Assembly (NCBI GenBank): GCA_031216915.1
Contig: CM062294.1
Location: 163,697,455 to 163,761,454 of the forward strand
Reading direction: 5' to 3'
DNA: 64,000 bases
Source: Pictodentalium vernedei
Lineage: Eukaryota; Mollusca; Scaphopoda; Dentaliida; Dentaliidae
Part shown: one piece after another, positions 20,864 through 33,000 of the stretch
Numbering within the stretch: the stretch's first letter is position 1
Layout of the letters: each line of letters starts with the position of its first letter
Notes under the pieces: generated by a model
What the model was told of the DNA's origin: nothing
Databases searched by the model: none
What the model saw: only the letters and a program-made list of their open reading frames with translations
Translations under genes and position numbers: made by a program

Positions 20864-21240
20864 TTACGGTTTAATGACACTTTAACAGCTAAGGTCATAT
20901 CGTGCCGGTGACAGTTTTACGGGTGGATGAAGCCGTGAACCCGGAGAGAACCACCGAGCAATGACGAGCAGCTGTCAGCTCCCCAGCATCTCTGCACTGT
21001 AGCACAGGCAGGGTTAGATTGGTTGGGGACATGCGCACAATCGACGTGCAGTTCGTCTTAGTACACGGCGTCATCGTGCCCCCATGTGTACAAGCGGGGT
21101 TAAGTGTCTTGCCCAAGGACACAACGCGGGAGTCCAAATCGATCGCTCAGACGGTCACACATCCAAGGACTAAAGGGGCTCGACGTTGCTTAACTTCGGT
21201 GATCTGACGCGAACCGGTCACCGAAACGACACCGCGCCCC
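20817..21240 (-). mobile_element. 5S rRNA-headed SINE (SINE3-like), tail type B
   Basis: A perfect 15-bp target duplication ACACACTGTTGATAT (20802-20816, 21241-21255). On the reverse strand the head reads through AGTTAAGCAACGTCGAGCCC and GGATGTGTGACCGTCTGAG, which align with the 5S rRNA internal promoter (box A AGCTAAGCAGGGTCG; box C GGATGGGAGACCGCCTGG). The body is the same as in the tRNA-headed SINEs (TTGGGCAAG..., GTACACGGCGTCATCGTG). The (TTTA)n tail has about twelve units. 5S-derived SINEs (SINE3) are known from fish and other animals; the head makes pol III type 1 transcription likely. Confidence 0.9.
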
Positions 21241-21255
21241 ACACACTGTTGATAT

Positions 21256-21858
21256 GACTAGAAAATGTTACAGAACATTAAAAGATGGTGAAAACGTTGA
21301 TTTCTTATCATTAAATTGAGCTCGATAGAACTTTAAGAGAAACTCCCACTAGAGGATCATTCAAGAAGAAACTTTTCATGGCAATTTTAAATTCATATCC
21401 TTCAAGGGTAACATGCAATAATCCCTACTGTAACGATTACAGACGCCAATGATGGTTGGATCAATGATAAAGTCAGGTGTCTTCCATGACTTATTTATTG
21501 ATCTATTTGTATCTTATCTACCCATTTATTCATCTATCCCATTATCCCAATCCCATTATTCTTATCCCATCATCATATATACATATAAGGAACTGTTTAG
21601 AGTTCAAATTTAACATTTTTATTATAATTATTTTCTTTAGAACCAGAGAGCTTCTTCTGACACATTTTCAACACATTTATGTTACTGGAGACAGTAGGTA
21701 GACGGCCAATCTGGCCATGCTTTCTCCCAACAGAATAGCATTAATTACCGACATTTACAGATTTTCACAATTATTGTACTAAAATATTCTGTTGAATAAA
21801 CTTTACTCACTTACTTACTTACTTAAATTGGTTTCAACAGAGAATAATAGTCAAACGT
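21256..21858. other. Gene-free stretch ending in (ACTT)n
   Basis: AT-rich. AATAAACTTTACTCACTTACTTACTTACTT at 21795-21825 looks like a microsatellite tail of an old retroposon, but no coding remnant precedes it. Confidence 0.45.
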
Positions 21859-22110
21859 TTAACCCTTTACCTAACGTAATGGCCAAAACCGGTCAGCGCT
21901 ATTCTCAAAAATCGCCAATTAATTTTCATTATTTTTTTCATTTTTTGTCTCAAAAACATAGGTTATGACCCCTCGTTGGAACGCGCTCGTCGAGCTCGTT
22001 CCAACGAGGAGTCATAACCTATGTTTTTGAGACAAAAAATGAAAAAAATTAGTTATTCAAGAATTATTTTTGCAAGTGTCGTCTGCTTTTCAGGTTTGGT
22101 AAAGGGTTAA
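21859..22110. mobile_element. TTAA palindromic MITE, best-preserved family 1 copy
   Basis: Intact TTAA at both ends, CCCTTTACCTAACG terminus, and a long central palindrome around 21935-22045 (CTCAAAAACATAGGTTATGA pairs with TCATAACCTATGTTTTTGAG around a CGAGCTCG-rich centre). No coding capacity. Confidence 0.9.
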
Positions 22111-22315
22111 AGTGATTGGGAAAAAATTGTAAAAAAGTCATCTTCTGTATTTATATATTACTAGAAAAAAAAATGTCTGAAGATTGTGAATGATACGAAC
22201 ATCAATGATGCAAATTTGCTATCAGTGCAAATTATTAATTTTTATATGAAATTCCCATATCCTAAGTGTTAAATTTACCCGTAGCGTCAGGAAATTGAGA
22301 AGAGCTTACTTTCCC

Positions 22316-22568
22316 TTAACCCTTGACACAACGTAACGTCCAAAACCGGCCAGAGCTATTGAAAAAAAAATAGCCAATTAATTGCCGTCATTTGTTTCCT
22401 TTTTTATCTCAAAAACATAGGTTATGACCTCTCTTTGGAATGAGCTTGTCGGGCTCGTTCCAAAGAGGGGTCATAACCTATGTTTTTGAGAAAAAAATTT
22501 TAAAAAATAGTTATTCAAGAATTTTATTTGCAAGTGTGGTCTGCTTTTCATGACAGTTAAAGGGTCAA
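22316..22568. mobile_element. TTAA palindromic MITE, family 1
   Basis: TTAACCCTTGACACAACGTA...GTTAAAGGGTCAA; the right TTAA is mutated to TCAA. The central hairpin has CTCTTTGGAATGAGC arms. Confidence 0.85.
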
Positions 22569-22935
22569 CTCTCTTCCAATGACGACAATTGTCAGCTATG
22601 TATGGGGAAGGCGGTCGAAAACTTTGCCTCTGTGCATATGAATCTCTTTTCTTCGAAGAGCTTGTGAAATGGCGGCCTATACTACAAAATCACTGACCGA
22701 ATCAAGATTATTTTCCAAGTCGAGCATTGGCAGAGGAAATATTCTGCAATCGAGAAGGTTCGGTTAGATATCTACCAGCGTCAAATATCCAGTTCATCTT
22801 TCAAAAGAAACATCTCAAACTTCGGGACCGTGTCTTTTGTTGCTTCGCGCTTCTCTGAAGTTCAAGTTTGCGTTGATAACTTGGAACATATATTATTTTT
22901 CCGCCTTTAGTATTGAACAATGCCTCGTATATTTA
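22569..22935. other. Gene-free stretch
   Basis: Nothing recognised. Confidence 0.5.
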
Positions 22936-23591
22936 AGGGGCGACGGGACCGGAGGGGGGGGATAGCCCCCCGCCCCCCCCCCCCCCACACTTTTTTTGCA
23001 GGGCCATGTTTTTTTGTATGCATATTTTTTAACACAACCAATGACTGGTGAAACAAGGGGCGGATCCAGAGCCTCCCCCATATTTTCGCCAGCTATGTTT
23101 CTCTCGTACTGGTTCAGTTTCGATGGATTTTGGATCATTTTTTGCACCAAGTGGCAGCAAACACTAAAATGTATACAGTCTGTTAAAAAATCGGTTAACT
23201 GAAATAGATCGTAATCTTACAGATATACAAGTACCAAATCCACCCCAGACAAGATAATCCACAGACAGTATAATTGCTGTTAACGTCTGGTAAAGCATAC
23301 AGGTGAGGTCTATTTATCAGCTCTGGTCTTTTCGACCAAAGCTGATAAATAGACCTCACCTGTGTGCTTTACCGACGTTTTTTAACGGCTCTCAAAGTGT
23401 GAAATCTTTCAAATACATGTCCCGAAAAATCTCAAAATATCTGCTCAGATGCATGGAAATGGGGGTTTTGGGACCCTGGAATTTCAAATTTCTTGACCAC
23501 GGGTCGAACCATGGTCGACCGGTCATACCGACGACCGTCCATCGCCCGATCTACCCCCCCCCCCCCTACACTTTGAAAACCGCCGCCGCCC
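22936..23591. mobile_element. Poly-G/poly-C hairpin MITE, second copy
   Basis: Ends AGGGGCGACGGGACC and a degenerate GCCGCCGCCCT. It shares the whole order of landmarks with 8003-8976 but has one copy of the ~330-bp unit, showing that the tandem duplication there is secondary. Hairpin near 23303-23365. Confidence 0.75.
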
Positions 23592-23634
23592 TACATGTAT
23601 TGAGAATATTTTTACACGTAATTTCACATGTAAT

Positions 23635-24012
23635 TTATATTATTTTATATTATATTATTATTTATTGGTGTTTAAGGTCAAATACTTATGCACAATGGCT
23701 GTGACCGTGAGAGTTTTACTAGTGGAGGAAGTCGGAGTACCCGGAAAGAACCACCGAGCATCGACGAGCAATTGTCAGCTCCTCAACATTCTGTGTTCAA
23801 ACTCAGCTCAAGCAGGGTTACAGCGGTTGAAGACATGTGCACCATCGACGTGCAGTACGCCTTAGTACACGGCGTCATCGTGCCCTCATGCAGGCAACCG
23901 GGATAAAGTGCCTTGTCCAAGGACACAACGCGGGTCGTCCCGAACGGGGATCGAACTCGGAGCCTCATGCATATAAGTCCAACAGACTACCACTGAGCCA
24001 CCGCGCTCCCGA
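23635..24012 (-). mobile_element. tRNA-headed SINE (second head class), tail type A
   Basis: A 9-bp duplication ACATGTAAT (23626-23634, 24013-24021). The head on the reverse strand reads GGTGGCTCAGTGGTAGTCTG and GAGTTCGATCCCC, a different tRNA class from the 14845 copy, with the same body and tail. The (TTTA)n tail is degenerate. Confidence 0.88.
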
Positions 24013-24021
24013 ACATGTAAT

Positions 24022-24423
24022 AACTGGCAGAGTCGAAGGTGTTCTAGAAACAGCAATGTGTGGTCATGATGGATCAATTTTCTTCCACTCCCATACCCTC
24101 GTTTTCATCCACCAATCAAGCGTGGCTATATACGACAATTTTACAGCTTCTAAACCGTCGTTCTGTTCTGAATGAAAGTTTCATTGACACTGTAGCTCAA
24201 CTTGTTTAAGACATGTACATGTATTGTGTGTGACACAGCAATGACAAACATCTAGGTAATGACCTGATAACAAAGGTACATGTAAAGTATTATAACGGTC
24301 TGTACATAAATGCTGACCATAGCCTGTAACAAATATATAGGTAAAGTATTGTAAAAGTGGGGTGACAGTTAGACGCTAAACTAGAAAAGAAATCTTTGAG
24401 TCCCAGAGTGGGTCTGACTGAAC
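24022..24423. other. Gene-free stretch
   Basis: Nothing coding. GATAACAAAGGTACATGTAAAG-like words from about 24270 are weakly related to the tandem array that starts near 24424. Confidence 0.4.
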
Positions 24424-24614
24424 CCAAAAATATTTGTTCTCATAGCACAGTGATAACAAAGGCACCCAAAAACACTCGTTCCTGTCACAAGCTGATAACA
24501 AATGTACCCCAAGAAGTTTCGTGAAGATCAGTTCATAAATACCGACTTTAGCCCGAGCCGTATTGACATGTGCACTTACTGTGTATAAGTAGCACTGAAC
24601 AAATCAAAGTTCAT
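24424..24614 (+). repeat. Tandem array, first piece (left of LINE 1)
   Basis: Carries the array signature GATAACAAAGG(C/T)ACCC, AAGAAGTTTCGTGAAGATC, GTTCATAAATA and GAGCCGTATTGACATGTGCAC, followed by TCATCTAATTTGCATAATT. Continuous in design with 28090-28551 and 33562-35090; LINE 1 interrupts it. Confidence 0.8.
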
Positions 24615-24630
24615 CTAATTTGCATAATTA

Positions 24631-27395
24631 TCTATTGACAAAGCCAAAGATACCTTAATTTCAGACATAATTATTACTGGTGACTTCAACGACAACCAAT
24701 GTGGTTCTCCCAAGGGTCGCTTCCAGGAACTAAGTAATTATTACAATCTTAGACAGCTTGTGGAAGGGCCAACATGCTTTACCGAATCATCTGCATCTCT
24801 AATTGACCTATTTGCTGTTAGTAATACTGTACATGTACTGGAATGTGAAGTCCTAGAACCACTGGTACCTGACATGTCTCGTTATCACTGTCCAATTTAT
24901 ATTGCCATTGAATTCAAGAAAGAAAAGCCAAAAAACTTTAAGAGACGCATATGGTTGTATGCAGAGGGCAACTTTGACGGTCAAAACACTGCACACAATA
25001 ACGTAGACTGGGAAGGACTGCTTGATCATTCGTGCCCGGACACTATAGTATCCACCTTCACCGATCAATTACTTGAAACAGCATCTAAATTTATTCCCAA
25101 CAAACTGATAACCTCTAGGGCTAACCAGCCTAAATGGATGCATAATCAAATTCGATTATTGATTAGGCAAAGAACTCGATTATATCGTAAAGCAAAGCGC
25201 ACTGGTCAACTGCACGACTGGGCGAGATATAAGCATAAACGAAATGGGAGTCGTATCAGCTGTTAGGAAAGCCAAATCTACATACATATCGAAAGTCCAA
25301 TCAGAACTAAGCTGTCGGGAAACAACCTCGTCAGTATGGTGGAAAACATTAAAAACATTTATCTGTAAAAATATTTCCGGAATCCCGACTATAAGTCACC
25401 TTAATAAACTCTTTTCAACCAATCCCGAAAAGGCGGAAGTCTTCAATGATTACTTCTGTTCCATTTCGACATTGGATGACACTAATGCATCCTTGCCAGA
25501 TTCACCCCTGCCTCCCCTACAATCACTTGACAAGATAACACTTGAAAGCAAGGAAGTGTACGAAGCGATCAAGAGTATCAAAGTATCGAAGGCGTCTGGT
25601 CCTGATCTTATAAGTCCCAGGCTTTTAAAAGAATGTAGACACTCATTGTGTGACCCACTTACGGCGCTCTTCAATAGATTATTAGACAGCTGTTACTTTC
25701 CAGCTTTATGGAAAAAAGCCAATGTGACACCGGTGTTGAAAAAGAATCCATCTAACGTAGTTAGTAACTATAGGCCAATCTCTTTACTTAGCTGTACTGG
25801 TAATGTACTTGAAAAATGTGTCTTCAAACGATTATGGCTTTTTTATGTGATAACAATATACTGAGCCAGTTTCAGTCTGGTTTTACTCCAGGTGACTCTA
25901 CGATCCTACAACTGACAGACCTCTATGATGAATTTTGCCATGCTCTTGACGAAGGAAAAGAGGTAAGAGTTGTCTTTTGTGATGTTAGCAAGGCATTTGA
26001 TAAAGTTTGGCATGCTGGTCTTATTCACAAGCTCGAGAGAATAGGCATATCTGGCGACTTGCTTTGTTTCCTAAAATCTTACCTTTCTGATCGGTACCAG
26101 CGCGTCCTTGTAGCCTCTGAGGCATCTCCTTGGAAACCAATAACGTCTGGTGTCCCGCAGGGTTCGATCCTTGGTCCCCTGTTATTTCTGATTTACATCA
26201 ACGATATTACTGAAAACCTACTTAGCAGTATACGCTTATTTGCAGATGATACATCCCTTTATCTTATAATTGAGAATCCTGACCAAGGTGCCATCATTCT
26301 CAACCGTGATTTAGCCACAACTGAACACTGGGCTAACACCTGGATCGTTGAGTTCAACCCCCTTAAAACGGAAACCATGATTATATCACGTAAATGTAAC
26401 GTTCCGGTGCACCCACCTATATATTTAGACGGAACTCAAATTTCTGAGGTGAGTAGCCACAAGCATCTGGGTGTAATCTTGAATAAAGGTTGTACATGGA
26501 ACGACCATATCGATCATGTGTGCACTAAAGCCTGGACACGTATTGACATGCTCAGGGCCCACAAGTTTACACTTGACCGGAAAGTCCTTGAAAAGATATA
26601 CTTTGCGTTTGTCCGACCTCTTTTAGAATACGCTGACTCTGTCTGGGACAACTGCTCAGCAACTCAAGCTGCTGGCCTGGAGAAAATACAAGTAGCTGCA
26701 GCAAGAATAGTTACTGGCGCCACTGTGAGCTGCAGTAAAGACCTTCTCTACACAGAAACTCAATGGGATCCACTGCAAGAAAGACGCCGAAAGCACAAGC
26801 TTATCCAGTTTTTTAAGATGTATCATAAATTAACACCTCCATATATCTCCAATAAGGTGCCACCAATTATTTCATCTATTACCCAAAGCCGCAATCTCCG
26901 ATCCGAAAATAACCACCGTGTTCCCTTTTGTCACACCAATTTATATAAGTCCTCGTTTATTCCGGAAGTTACCGACCAGTGGAATAGATTACCCCCTCTG
27001 TAAGAGAAAATTGTTCCCTCATAAACTTCAAGACGTTTTTAAATGGTGCGAACCTACGACCACCAATCTTTTACTATGGAGCCAAATCCCGTGCTGCCCA
27101 AATTTATCATTGCAGGTTGCGCCTGCACTGCAGTAATATCAACGCCCACTTATACGATAACCATCTCTCAACATCCCCATGTTGCCTGTGTGGGGATCTT
27201 GAAACTACTGAGCACTTTCTTGTGCACTGCCCAATCTATGACGATGCTCGTGATTCCTCAATCGATGCTTTGCCATTTACTATTGAGCTCTCCACACTCC
27301 TATTTGGATCCGAACAACTGAATAATAACGAAAACCTTCTTGTCTTCAGAGCCGTGCAGGACTATATCATACTGAGTGGACGTTTTAATAAGTAG
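24631..27395 (+). pseudogene. LINE 1 endonuclease-reverse transcriptase, frameshifted
   Basis: Three frames are needed: 24631-25266, 25244-25864, 25816-27003, then 27117-27395. The first starts with IIITGDFNDNQ (endonuclease metal-binding GDFN motif) and SLIDLFAV; the SDH motif is altered to SRYH. The second holds KASGPDLISPRLL and SNYRPISLLS (reverse transcriptase fingers). The third has FCDVSKAFDKVW (motif A), SGVPQGSILGPLLFLIYIND (B) and LFADDTSLY (C, catalytic DD). The last has C-x2-C...EHFLVHC, the C-terminal zinc knuckle-like motif. The catalytic residues are present, but the frameshifts make it inactive. Such proteins nick the target and copy the element RNA. Exact clade within the Jockey/CR1 group is unresolved. 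Confidence 0.93.
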
Positions 27396-27532
27396 CAGTG
27401 CACTCTTGAACTTTTCCAGTATTTCTTGCCACACAAATGGGCCACCGTTACCGATACACCCATTAAGGCTGCCCTATTGCATATTCTTTGGTAGCGAACA
27501 TTGAATTCAGGTTGTTTCCCCTGTTTCCTAGA

Positions 27533-27773
27533 TTAACCCTTTGCCCAATGTAACGGCCAGTGTTACCCATGAACATCGTCATTTAATTCCTTTTATATTT
27601 TCAACCTTTGTCTCGAGAACATGGCTTATGACCCCTCATTGGAATGAGCTCGACGAGTCCGTTCCAGTGAGGGATCGTGAGCTGCGTTTTTGAGACTGAC
27701 ATTGGAAACTTCCAGTTATTCGAAAACTTATTCTTGAAGTGTCGACTGCTACACGTGTTGGGTAAGGGGTTAA
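27533..27773. mobile_element. TTAA palindromic MITE in the LINE 1 3' region
   Basis: TTAACCCTTTGCCCAATG...GTTGGGTAAGGGGTTAA. Central arms GACCCCTCATTGGAATGAGC / GTTCCAGTGAGGGATC. It inserted after or travelled with LINE 1. Confidence 0.85.
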
Positions 27774-28089
27774 GTTTCCTCTTTCTTTTCATTCTCTCAT
27801 TCTCCCTATTGCTCTCCTTACTCTCTCTCTCACTCTGTTTTCTATGTTTAAACAATATTTCACTTAGTGTTTGCAGCTACTATTAAACTGTGTCAGTAAT
27901 CCAAAGGAGACAGCTCATACAAGCTAAAAGCTTACTGCTGAATCCTTTCAACAAATCTCGTTCATGACTCTTTACGTTGATGCATACCATTGTATTGCGC
28001 ACTCTGTATGACAATCATGTTGTAGTTTATTATATGTATGCATCATATTTTTTCATGAATAAATATTGTTTAAACTAATTTACATAATT

Positions 28090-28551
28090 TCTGCACGAGA
28101 ATAAAAACCTGTATTATATGTGATGTATTCCATGTTACTAAACATTCCTACAAAAATTTATTCAAACCAGAACTTTCATACAGAAGTTCTGTACAAATAA
28201 ATGACTGCACTAATTTTGGTACAAAAAGGCTGCTGTTGGCCTTCTTGAATTTTGGATCGCACCCAAAAACACTCGTTCTCGTCCCACAGTGATAACAAAG
28301 GTACCCAAGAAGTTTCGTAAAGATCGGTTCATAAATACGGCCTCCAGACTGAGCCGTATAGAATTTGTGTACAAAAACTGATTGGACCTAATTTCGGTAC
28401 AAAATGGTCACTGGCAGCCATCTTGAATTTTGGCCCGCACCCAGAAACAATCGTTCTCATCCCAAGGTGATAACAAATGTACCCAAGAAGTTTTGTGAAG
28501 ATCGGTTCATAAATACAGCCTCTAGCCCAAGCCGTATTGACACATGCACTT
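28090..28551 (+). repeat. Tandem array, middle piece (between the LINEs)
   Basis: Contains two AAGATCGGTTCATAAATAC anchors about 179 bp apart (near 28320 and 28499), i.e. one long and one short unit. Ends TGACACATGCACTT at the LINE 2 border. Confidence 0.85.
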
Positions 28552-28757
28552 GAATATTAGTTTTATTTCAGGGAAGTTTTTATTTATTTTGTTTTGTTTA
28601 TGTGTTTGGGGGGATCGTAGGGTGTAATAAGGAGGTTTAGTTGATAGGTTTTTCCAATTTTGCTGTTTGTCTACGTTAGTTACCTTTTTTCGTGTTTTTG
28701 TTGCCTTGGTGTTTTCGGTCATTAGATTCTACATAATATTTATATCAGGAGTGGTAA

Positions 28758-30006
28758 GTGCACGACGGGTGTTCAGACGAAGGTAAGTATGGGTATCAAG
28801 GGAGGTCTGGGGAGGTGAGTCGAGGGGTGCAGGTGCAGGTGGGGGAGAGTGAGGATCCGGAGGCGTGCAGACAGTGTAATATGAGGTATGGTGGTGGTCG
28901 GCCAATGGAGAGTAGTGGGCTATGTGCGAATTGCAGGGATATTTTACAGTTGTTAGAGAAGTGTGTTGGATTCGAGCGGGAGATTGCAGAGCTGAGAGGG
29001 AGGTTGGGGAGGGCCGGTGTATCTGGAGTTACCCCATTGAAGGTTACCTACGATGGTGAGGTGGAAGGTGGGTGGAAGGTCGTTGTGGACTCAAGGAGGA
29101 AACTGGGAAGCAGGAAACGTGGGGAAATAATGCTTGATGTGGGGGGTGTAACTGAGGAGGGGGGGGGGGGTTCTAGTAGGAAAATTCGGAAGGTGGCGTC
29201 AGGTCAGGGTTGCGTCGAGTCCGAAAGCCAGAGTCGGCGTAAGGCTGCCAAGGCTGCTAGGCGTGTTTAGAAAACAGGTTTAGTGTTTTAGACTCTGATA
29301 CCCCTGGGAGAGGGGGAAAAGTGGGGGGGGAGATGGTTGTTGATGATGATAGGCCAGTCGAGGTAAGGAGGGCGGTCAAGAGAAAGAGGGGGCCAGGAGC
29401 TTGCAAAACGAGAGGAGGGGCAGATGATATAGGAACTGGGGCCAGAAGAAGAAAATTAGTTGTAGCGGGGAGCAGCATTGTACGTGGGATTGACAATGTA
29501 GTATTGACAATGTAGTTTGTGGTCCTGATAGTTCCAATCGAACAGTCTTGTGCTTTCCGGGGGCGAAGGTGGAGGATCTCAGGGACAGGGTAGATGGCAT
29601 TGTGGCAGGGCCAGGACCGGAACCGGTAGTGGTGGTCCATGTGGGGACCAACAATATCAGGGAGAGAAGGTCAGTAAGTTTGGTGGAGTCGTATAGAGGC
29701 TTAGTCGGCAAACTGCTAAGTAGGAATGCAAGGGTAGTCGTATCCGTGGTCCTTCCTGTCCTTGGAGGTGGGGACGAACGGAACTCAAGGATTTGGGCGC
29801 TAAATGAAGAGTTTGAGGACTACTGTGTTGATCTGGGAATTCCCTTTATCGACCATTGGGACACGTTTTGGGGCAATGGGAGCATGTACGGGTGTGACGG
29901 GCTGTATCTTAGCAGGGTGGGGAAACGGGTATTGGGGGATAAAATTCTACGGGTAGCAGAACCTTTTTTGGAGAGGAGCGGGGTGGGAGGTCAGAGGCAA
30001 GTATAA
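28758..30006 (+). pseudogene. LINE 2 ORF1: zinc motif, coiled coil and SGNH esterase domain, broken
   Basis: Frame 28758-29270 has a C-x2-C...C-x2-C zinc motif (CRQC ... CANC), a short heptad-like segment LLEKCVGFEREIAELRGRL and a basic tail. Frames 29321-29515 and 29548-30006 carry the pieces of an SGNH/GDSL-like hydrolase: KLVVAGSSIVRG (block I), VVVVHVGTNNIRER (block III, GxN) and CDGLYLSRVGKRVLG (block V, where the usual DxxH His is Tyr). Esterase-type ORF1 proteins are known in CR1/L2-group LINEs. The Tyr suggests loss of catalysis or decay. Two frameshifts separate the parts. Confidence 0.8.
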
Positions 30007-30011
30007 CTAGA

Positions 30012-33000
30012 GTGGACATAGGTGGGGTGAAAAGGAGTGAGGGGGACAGAATAAGTTTACCAAGACTAGCGCCAGAAAACAATGGGCCCAGTAGGCGGAA
30101 GCCAGTGGACCTCGGTACCCTGAAAGTGGGTTATAGCAGCATCCAGGGTCTCCACCGGAAAGTAAGTGAAATTGCTACATTGATCGAGGCAGAGGAGTTT
30201 GATGTCATGGGCTTAAGCGAGACGTGGGTAAGGCACGAGGAACGGGTAGACCAAGTAAGCCGGTGTGTGAGGATAGGTGTAGGGCGAACGGAAGACCAGA
30301 AAAAGGGGGGGAGGGGTAGGCATGTACATTAAAGAGGATTTAAAACCGTCGCTGATCACAGATCTGGAAGATGTCATCACCTCGGCTGAGGTGTCAAAAG
30401 AAAGCGGATGGGTAAAGATCAGTCTGAGAAACAAAAGTATTGCCCTTGGGATTGTGTACTGTGCGGTGGAGGGAAGTAAACCCGAGTGGAATGACTCGAT
30501 ATACTCAACACTAAGGTCCAATATCACTGAACTAGAAAACAGGGGGCTCGGTATAATTCTGATGGGCGACTTTAATGGACACATACGTGATACGGAAGAA
30601 GGCATAGAGGGTGGGGACAAGAAAGTCAACAGGAATGGAAGGAAGCTGTTGAACTTCACAAATGAGCTCGGTCTGACGATTCTGAACAGGGACGCTAGAT
30701 GTAAGGGGAAATGGACCTGGGAGAGAAACGACAGAGAATCAATAATTGACTACATTCTCACAGATATGAATTTATGGAGGGAGGTGATAAGGGTAGAAGT
30801 GGATGATGAGGGCAAAATGGAGTTGGATAGTGATCACAACTTGATTACAGTGACGATGAGGGCCAAAAACCTAAAGAAAAGGAAAGGAAGCTTCAAGGAG
30901 ATTTGGGAACTCAAAAAGGATGCCGACTGGGCGAAGTTCGAAGAAAAACTGAAACCAAAGCTTGCAGCCGTACACAAGGGGGGGGGGGGCAGTGTTCAGA
31001 AGATGGCCGACGCCTTAGCAGTGAGCCTAGTGGAGGCAGGGAAGGAAAGTGTAGGAAAGATTAGGGTGCCAACACGGGAACTTGGGTACAGAGTGAACGA
31101 AGAACTGAAAAGGGCCATAAAAGCTAAATGTGCTGCATACAGGAGAAGTAGAAAACTTAAGGGGGTGGAAAGCAATGAGGCCATGGTAGCAAAGGAAGAA
31201 TATCAACAAGCACGAAATAAAGTAAACAAGATTAAAGACGACAACCGGAGAGTGCGAAATAGCAGTCTTATTAGGACGATAAGAAGGACAGGGGGGGGGG
31301 GGGGGTCGAGTTCGAGCGTATTTTGGATATGAGTGAACAAACGTAACAAAGGGAATAACCCACAGAGCGTTAAAGTAGATGGCCGAGTTACAGAAGAGCG
31401 AGATCAAATCGCATTAGAACTAGTCAAGCATTGGGAAAAGGTAAACGATAAGCGATGGGGCATGGGGAACCCACTAGAGTGTCCGAACCAGGTCGAGGAA
31501 AATCTATCGGACTTCATGTGCAGCGAAATCAAAACTGAGGAGGTGCGAAGGGTGATCTCAAACTTGAAAAATGGAAAAGCGGGAGGGGTGGACGAAATTC
31601 CTGACGAGTTTATCAAAAAAGGGGGAGAGGAACTCTTGGAAAGCCTAACTGCGCTATTCAATTTAGTCATAGAAAAACAAGAGGCCCCAAAGGAGTGGAG
31701 GGAAAGTAAAGTGACATTTATTCACAAAAAGGGGGAAACAGACGTCTTGGATAACTATCGAGGGATCTCTGTCAGCAGCAATATTGGAAAAGTCATTTGT
31801 CAAGTCCTGTATGGGAGGTTAGAGGAGGTGATTGAAGAGAAGGGTTTTTTGGGAGAAATCCAGAATGGCTTCAAGAAGGGAAGGAGAGTCACTGACCATC
31901 TTTTCACGTTATCCCAAATGATAGAAACCGCGAAAGCAAAAAAGAAAAAGATGTTCATGCCCTTTTTGGATGTTAAAAAGGCATACGATAGAGTATGGAG
32001 GAAGGGTATGTGGCGCAAGCTGGGGGCCCTGGGCTTAGGAGGCGTGTTTGTTGGAATTGTGAAAGTATTATATAATACTCAGACTGGGAAACATTACAAC
32101 AAAACGTGTGCCTATGGAGATAGGCCTAAAGCAGGGGTGTATCCTTTCGCCAATTCTGTTTGCATTGTACATCAAAGGTTTAGGAGATGAACTCCTGCAT
32201 AGCGACGAGGGTGTTGCAGTTGGTGACTTGAAGATCCCAGGGCTATTTTTTGCAGACGATACGGTGCTAGTGTCAGAAAGCGAAGAGGGCTAGCGAAGAT
32301 GCTGGGAATTGTTGGGAAATATGGGAGCAAATGGAGACTCGAACTTAATGAAAGCAAGAGCAAAGTTATACCCGTGGGCCGCAAAGTGGACCCCACTCGA
32401 AAGTGGAGAGTGGGGGAGTTCTGCATTCCGGAAGGTAGCAGTAGACTTCTTAGTGTAGGAGAGACTAGTGACTATGAGTACCTGGAGGTAAATATAAACA
32501 TCACAGGCAGGAAGAGGCAGCTACCGAAACCACACATATAAACTGATTCTGAAGGGGAAGCGAATCCTTAACCAAATGAAACTTATAGGGAAAAACAGTT
32601 TCAATAAGGTTTTCGTGGGGAAAACCATTTGGGAAATGGTGGGTCTGCCAAGTATAACATCCGGTACGGAAGTTGTACCCCTAAACCAGAGAGCTGTTAA
32701 GAGCTTGGAAATCCTGCAGAACGATGCAGGCCGATGGATAACAGGCTCGAGTAATGCCGCAGCGCTAGAAGCAATGAGGGGTGAGCTTGGGTGGATGAGG
32801 GTCAAGGACAGGATAGACCTATTGAAACTCGGTTATCTTAATTATTTGGTAAATCTCCCCGATAGCCAATGGTGTAAAGTAATGTTCCCGAGAACTTTCA
32901 ACTCAAATATCAAGACGGGGTGGATGGTCCAACTGGGGGAGCTAGTAGAAAACTACTCATTGGAGATCTCGGACCTTGACGCTGGGGCACACCAGGGCAA

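Larger units (their letters stand above)
24630..28074 (+). mobile_element. LINE 1: 5'-truncated non-LTR retrotransposon (Jockey/CR1-like)
   Basis: A 15-bp target duplication with one difference, CTAATTTGCATAATT (24615-24629) and CTAATTTACATAATT (28075-28089), bounds the insertion. It starts inside the endonuclease domain, as expected for 5' truncation during target-primed reverse transcription. It then encodes reverse transcriptase and a C-terminal zinc motif. A TTAA MITE sits in its 3' untranslated part. It ends in an AT-rich sequence without a clear poly(A). Confidence 0.93.

Noticed and set aside
21140..21240. 5S rRNA gene
   Set aside because: Diverged from 5S, joined to a SINE body and (TTTA)n tail, and flanked by a 15-bp TSD.
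28758..29270. PHD-finger host protein
   Set aside because: The two C-x2-C pairs and coiled coil sit directly upstream of LINE endonuclease/RT in the same orientation, inside the LINE borders; LINE ORF1 explains it better.
29257..29640. 127-codon minus-strand frame opposite LINE 2 ORF1
   Set aside because: Shadow of the G-rich coding strand; Pro/Leu/Ser-rich and without domain.
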